Shown here: in pieces, positions 62,453 to 64,000 of the stretch
Numbering within the stretch: position 1 is the stretch's first letter
Layout of the letters: every line of letters starts with the position of its first letter
DNA from: Melioribacteraceae bacterium
Lineage (GTDB): Bacteria; Bacteroidota; Ignavibacteria; Ignavibacteriales; Melioribacteraceae
DNA: 64,000 nt
Direction of reading: 5' to 3'
Assembly: GCA_016342755.1 (NCBI GenBank)
Contig: JAEINS010000006.1
Span: 186,001 to 250,000 of the forward strand
Notes under the pieces: model-generated
Seen by the model: only the letters and a program-made list of their open reading frames with translations
Told to the model about the DNA's origin: nothing
The model's database searches: none
Translations under genes and position numbers: made by a program

Positions 62453-62833
62453 ATGAGTTCAATACTTAACATGACTTATGAGGGTGATCATATTTGTGTG
62501 GGAATGACAGGCAAAAGCAGTAACCAAAACAGCATGGAATTATGGCAAAAAATAAACGATTTTTGTAAAAATTATAATTGTTATAATATATTGGGTATTT
62601 CAGAAATGGAAACTCCCCTAAATATTGAAGATGCTTATAATTACTGGCAAGTATTTGAAAAAGCCGGAATTGATACAGGGAAATATAGAATTGCCTGGGT
62701 AGAAAAAAATCTTAGCACAAAAGAAGTTACTAAAATTGTTGAATCGGTAGTAAAAAACCGTGAAATGGTTTCCGGATATATTTTTAATAATGTAGCTGAT
62801 GCAAAAAAATGGTTATTAAATAAAAATGGTTAG
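62453..62833 (+). CDS. Hypothetical protein, 126 residues (STAS/SpoIIAA-like look)
   Basis: A soluble alpha/beta protein: ILNMTYEGDHICVGMTGKSS at the start, NILGISEMETPLNIEDAYNYW near residue 47 and KYRIAWVEKNLSTKEVTKIV near 77. It has the alternating pattern of SpoIIAA/STAS-like folds, but I do not recognise a named family. It is 18 nt upstream of the antiporter gene and probably co-transcribed with it; a regulatory role for the transporter is possible. Confidence 0.55.
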   Translation: MSSILNMTYEGDHICVGMTGKSSNQNSMELWQKINDFCKNYNCYNILGISEMETPLNIEDAYNYWQVFEKAGIDTGKYRIAWVEKNLSTKEVTKIVESVVKNREMVSGYIFNNVADAKKWLLNKNG

Positions 62834-62851
62834 ATAAATCAAAAGTTTAAT

Positions 62852-64000
62852 ATGAATGTAGATAGTATAATTTTTGAAATATGTATTATAATTGTCGGGT
62901 CGGCAATTCTTGGTACTTTATTTTTATACGCAAAACAGCCAATTATTATTGCTTATATATTAATAGGGATTGCTATTGGTCCGTATGGATTTGGTCTTAT
63001 TAAAAAAACGGGGCATATAGAACAGATATCTCACTTTGGTGTTATACTTTTGCTGTTTTTAATAGGATTAAATCTACAGCCTGTTAAATTATTAAAATTA
63101 TTTAGAAAAGTATCTTTACTTACTTTATCAACTTCCTTGGTTTTTGGGTTGTTGTCTTTTGTCTTTTCTATAAGTATAGGATTTAATCTGATAGATTCTA
63201 TCATTGTTGGATCGGCAATGATGTTTTCAAGTACAGTTGTTAGTTTAAAATTGCTGCCAACCACATCACTGCACAATAGACATATTGGTGAGATGATGAC
63301 CAGTATTCTTGTAATTCAGGATGTATTAGCCATTCTTATTATATTATTTATACAGGGTGAAAGGGGTGATAATGTATTAATTACATTTATTATTTTAGCC
63401 CTGAAATTTATTGTTGTATTATTGCTGGCTTTTCTTGGAGTAAAGTTTATTGTTATTCCGCTTCTAACAAAATTTGATATGGTTCAGGAATATACTTTTG
63501 TTGTTACTTTAGCCTGGTGTTTATTATTTGCAGAAGGAGCATATATTCTTGGATTATCTTATGAAATGGGAGCTTTTGTTGCGGGACTTTCTATTGCTTC
63601 CTTTAAAGTTGCGGAAGCTATTGCTGAGCATTTAAAACCACTTAGAGAATTTTTTCTGATTTTATTTTTCTTTGCAATCGGGTCTAAACTAAATTTAGAT
63701 ATTGATATCTATATACTATTATCCGCTCTTTTATTCGGAATCATTTTAGTTCCGGTAAAAGCTTTTATTTACAAATACGCATTTCATAAAAGCGGTGAAT
63801 CAAAAGACCTTTCTAAACGGCTTGGAGTGCGTCTTGGTCAGTCAAGTGAGTTTTCTTTACTAGTAACTTTTTCGGCAATTTCAATAGGTCTGATTTCTAC
63901 GAACGCGGCAATGTTTATACAAATAACCACAATAATAACTTTTATAATTTCAACTTACTGGGTAGTTAAAAAATATCCAAATCCAATTGCCGACAATTCA
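62852..64000 (+). CDS. CPA2-type cation:proton antiporter (partial, 3' end outside window)
   Basis: At least 383 codons run to the window edge without a stop. About 12 TM helices are visible. LGTLFLYAKQPIIIAYILIG and GPYGFGLIKKTGHIEQISHFG are typical of the KefB/KefC-like monovalent cation:proton antiporter-2 N-terminus. SSTVVSLKLL and LVIQDVLAIL correspond to the conserved central helices with the ion-binding Asp. LGQSSEFSLLV follows later. Whether a C-terminal TrkA-N domain is present cannot be seen. Co-transcribed with the upstream 126-residue gene. Confidence 0.88.
   Translation, partial: MNVDSIIFEICIIIVGSAILGTLFLYAKQPIIIAYILIGIAIGPYGFGLIKKTGHIEQISHFGVILLLFLIGLNLQPVKLLKLFRKVSLLTLSTSLVFGLLSFVFSISIGFNLIDSIIVGSAMMFSSTVVSLKLLPTTSLHNRHIGEMMTSILVIQDVLAILIILFIQGERGDNVLITFIILALKFIVVLLLAFLGVKFIVIPLLTKFDMVQEYTFVVTLAWCLLFAEGAYILGLSYEMGAFVAGLSIASFKVAEAIAEHLKPLREFFLILFFFAIGSKLNLDIDIYILLSALLFGIILVPVKAFIYKYAFHKSGESKDLSKRLGVRLGQSSEFSLLVTFSAISIGLISTNAAMFIQITTIITFIISTYWVVKKYPNPIADNS

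Noticed and set aside
1-64000. tRNA, rRNA, CRISPR array, prophage or complete insertion sequence
   Set aside because: Intergenic regions were read on both strands; no cloverleaf with a CCA-proximal arm, repeat-spacer array, transposase, integrase or phage structural gene was found.

Overview
This 64 kb window is AT-rich chromosomal DNA from a free-living, motile or chemotactic bacterium of the Bacteroidota/Ignavibacteriota type. I infer this from the lipoprotein-style glycoside hydrolases, the CBM9/DUF5916 barrel protein, the TPR histidine kinase, the Bacteroidota-style Crp/Fnr regulator, the YwbE and CGGC families and a TTG-N21-TAATTTTG promoter. The chemotaxis receptor together with a glycyl-radical enzyme and a multihaem cytochrome points towards the Ignavibacteria. 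No rRNA, tRNA, CRISPR array or complete insertion sequence was seen.

Region 1 (1-15 kb) is a glycan-use neighbourhood. It holds a GH94 phosphorylase, a Cache-type chemoreceptor and a sodium:solute symporter on the minus strand. On the plus strand are a lipoprotein histidine phosphatase and then a GH2 beta-mannosidase, a GPH-type sugar symporter and a GH130 mannosyl phosphorylase, ended by a terminator. The inferred pathway is: trim beta-mannosides outside the cytoplasm, import the products, and phosphorolyse them inside. A secreted octahaem cytochrome of the tetrathionate-reductase type and a secreted Ntn-hydrolase follow. Further polysaccharide enzymes are a GH5 lipoprotein (20.4 kb) and a GH95 alpha-fucosidase lipoprotein (36-38.4 kb).

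Region 2 (16-20.3 kb) is an AraC-type regulator divergent from a glycyl-radical enzyme activase and a glycyl-radical enzyme whose substrate I cannot name. Region 3 (21.6-27.1 kb, minus) is the most interesting: a compact five-gene cluster of a fold-type II PLP enzyme, a DUF1611/DgcN-like protein, a PP-loop ATPase resembling the MurL glutamate epimerase, a creatininase-type amidohydrolase and a dipeptide-epimerase-like enolase-superfamily protein. I infer an undescribed pathway around an acidic amino acid or dipeptide and its stereochemistry.

Region 4 (27.4-49.9 kb) is mostly housekeeping and accessory genes: a TPR histidine kinase, a GNAT-nitrilase fusion, RNase H with YwbE, a J-domain-like/LRR protein, two neighbouring genes with single-base frameshifts in A/T runs, radical SAM and CGGC proteins, an ATP-cone/Mrr-like nuclease, a two-part methyltransferase, PNPOx-like and small wHTH proteins, a Crp/Fnr regulator, a MNT/HEPN pair flanked by direct terminator repeats, YchF, a DUF5916 protein and PhoH. 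Region 5 (50.2-52.2 kb) looks like a small integron-cassette array without an integrase: DUF6884 and GIY-YIG genes, an attC-like palindrome and an unknown 254-residue gene.

Region 6 (52.3-64 kb) holds a methyltransferase, a GroES-like protein with TatA, an alpha/beta-hydrolase-like two-domain protein, a gamma-glutamyltransferase of unusual codon choice, YaiI/YqxD, a bacteriohaemerythrin/small membrane protein/class III nucleotide cyclase run, monomeric NADP-isocitrate dehydrogenase, an unknown 126-residue protein and the start of a CPA2 cation:proton antiporter that leaves the window.
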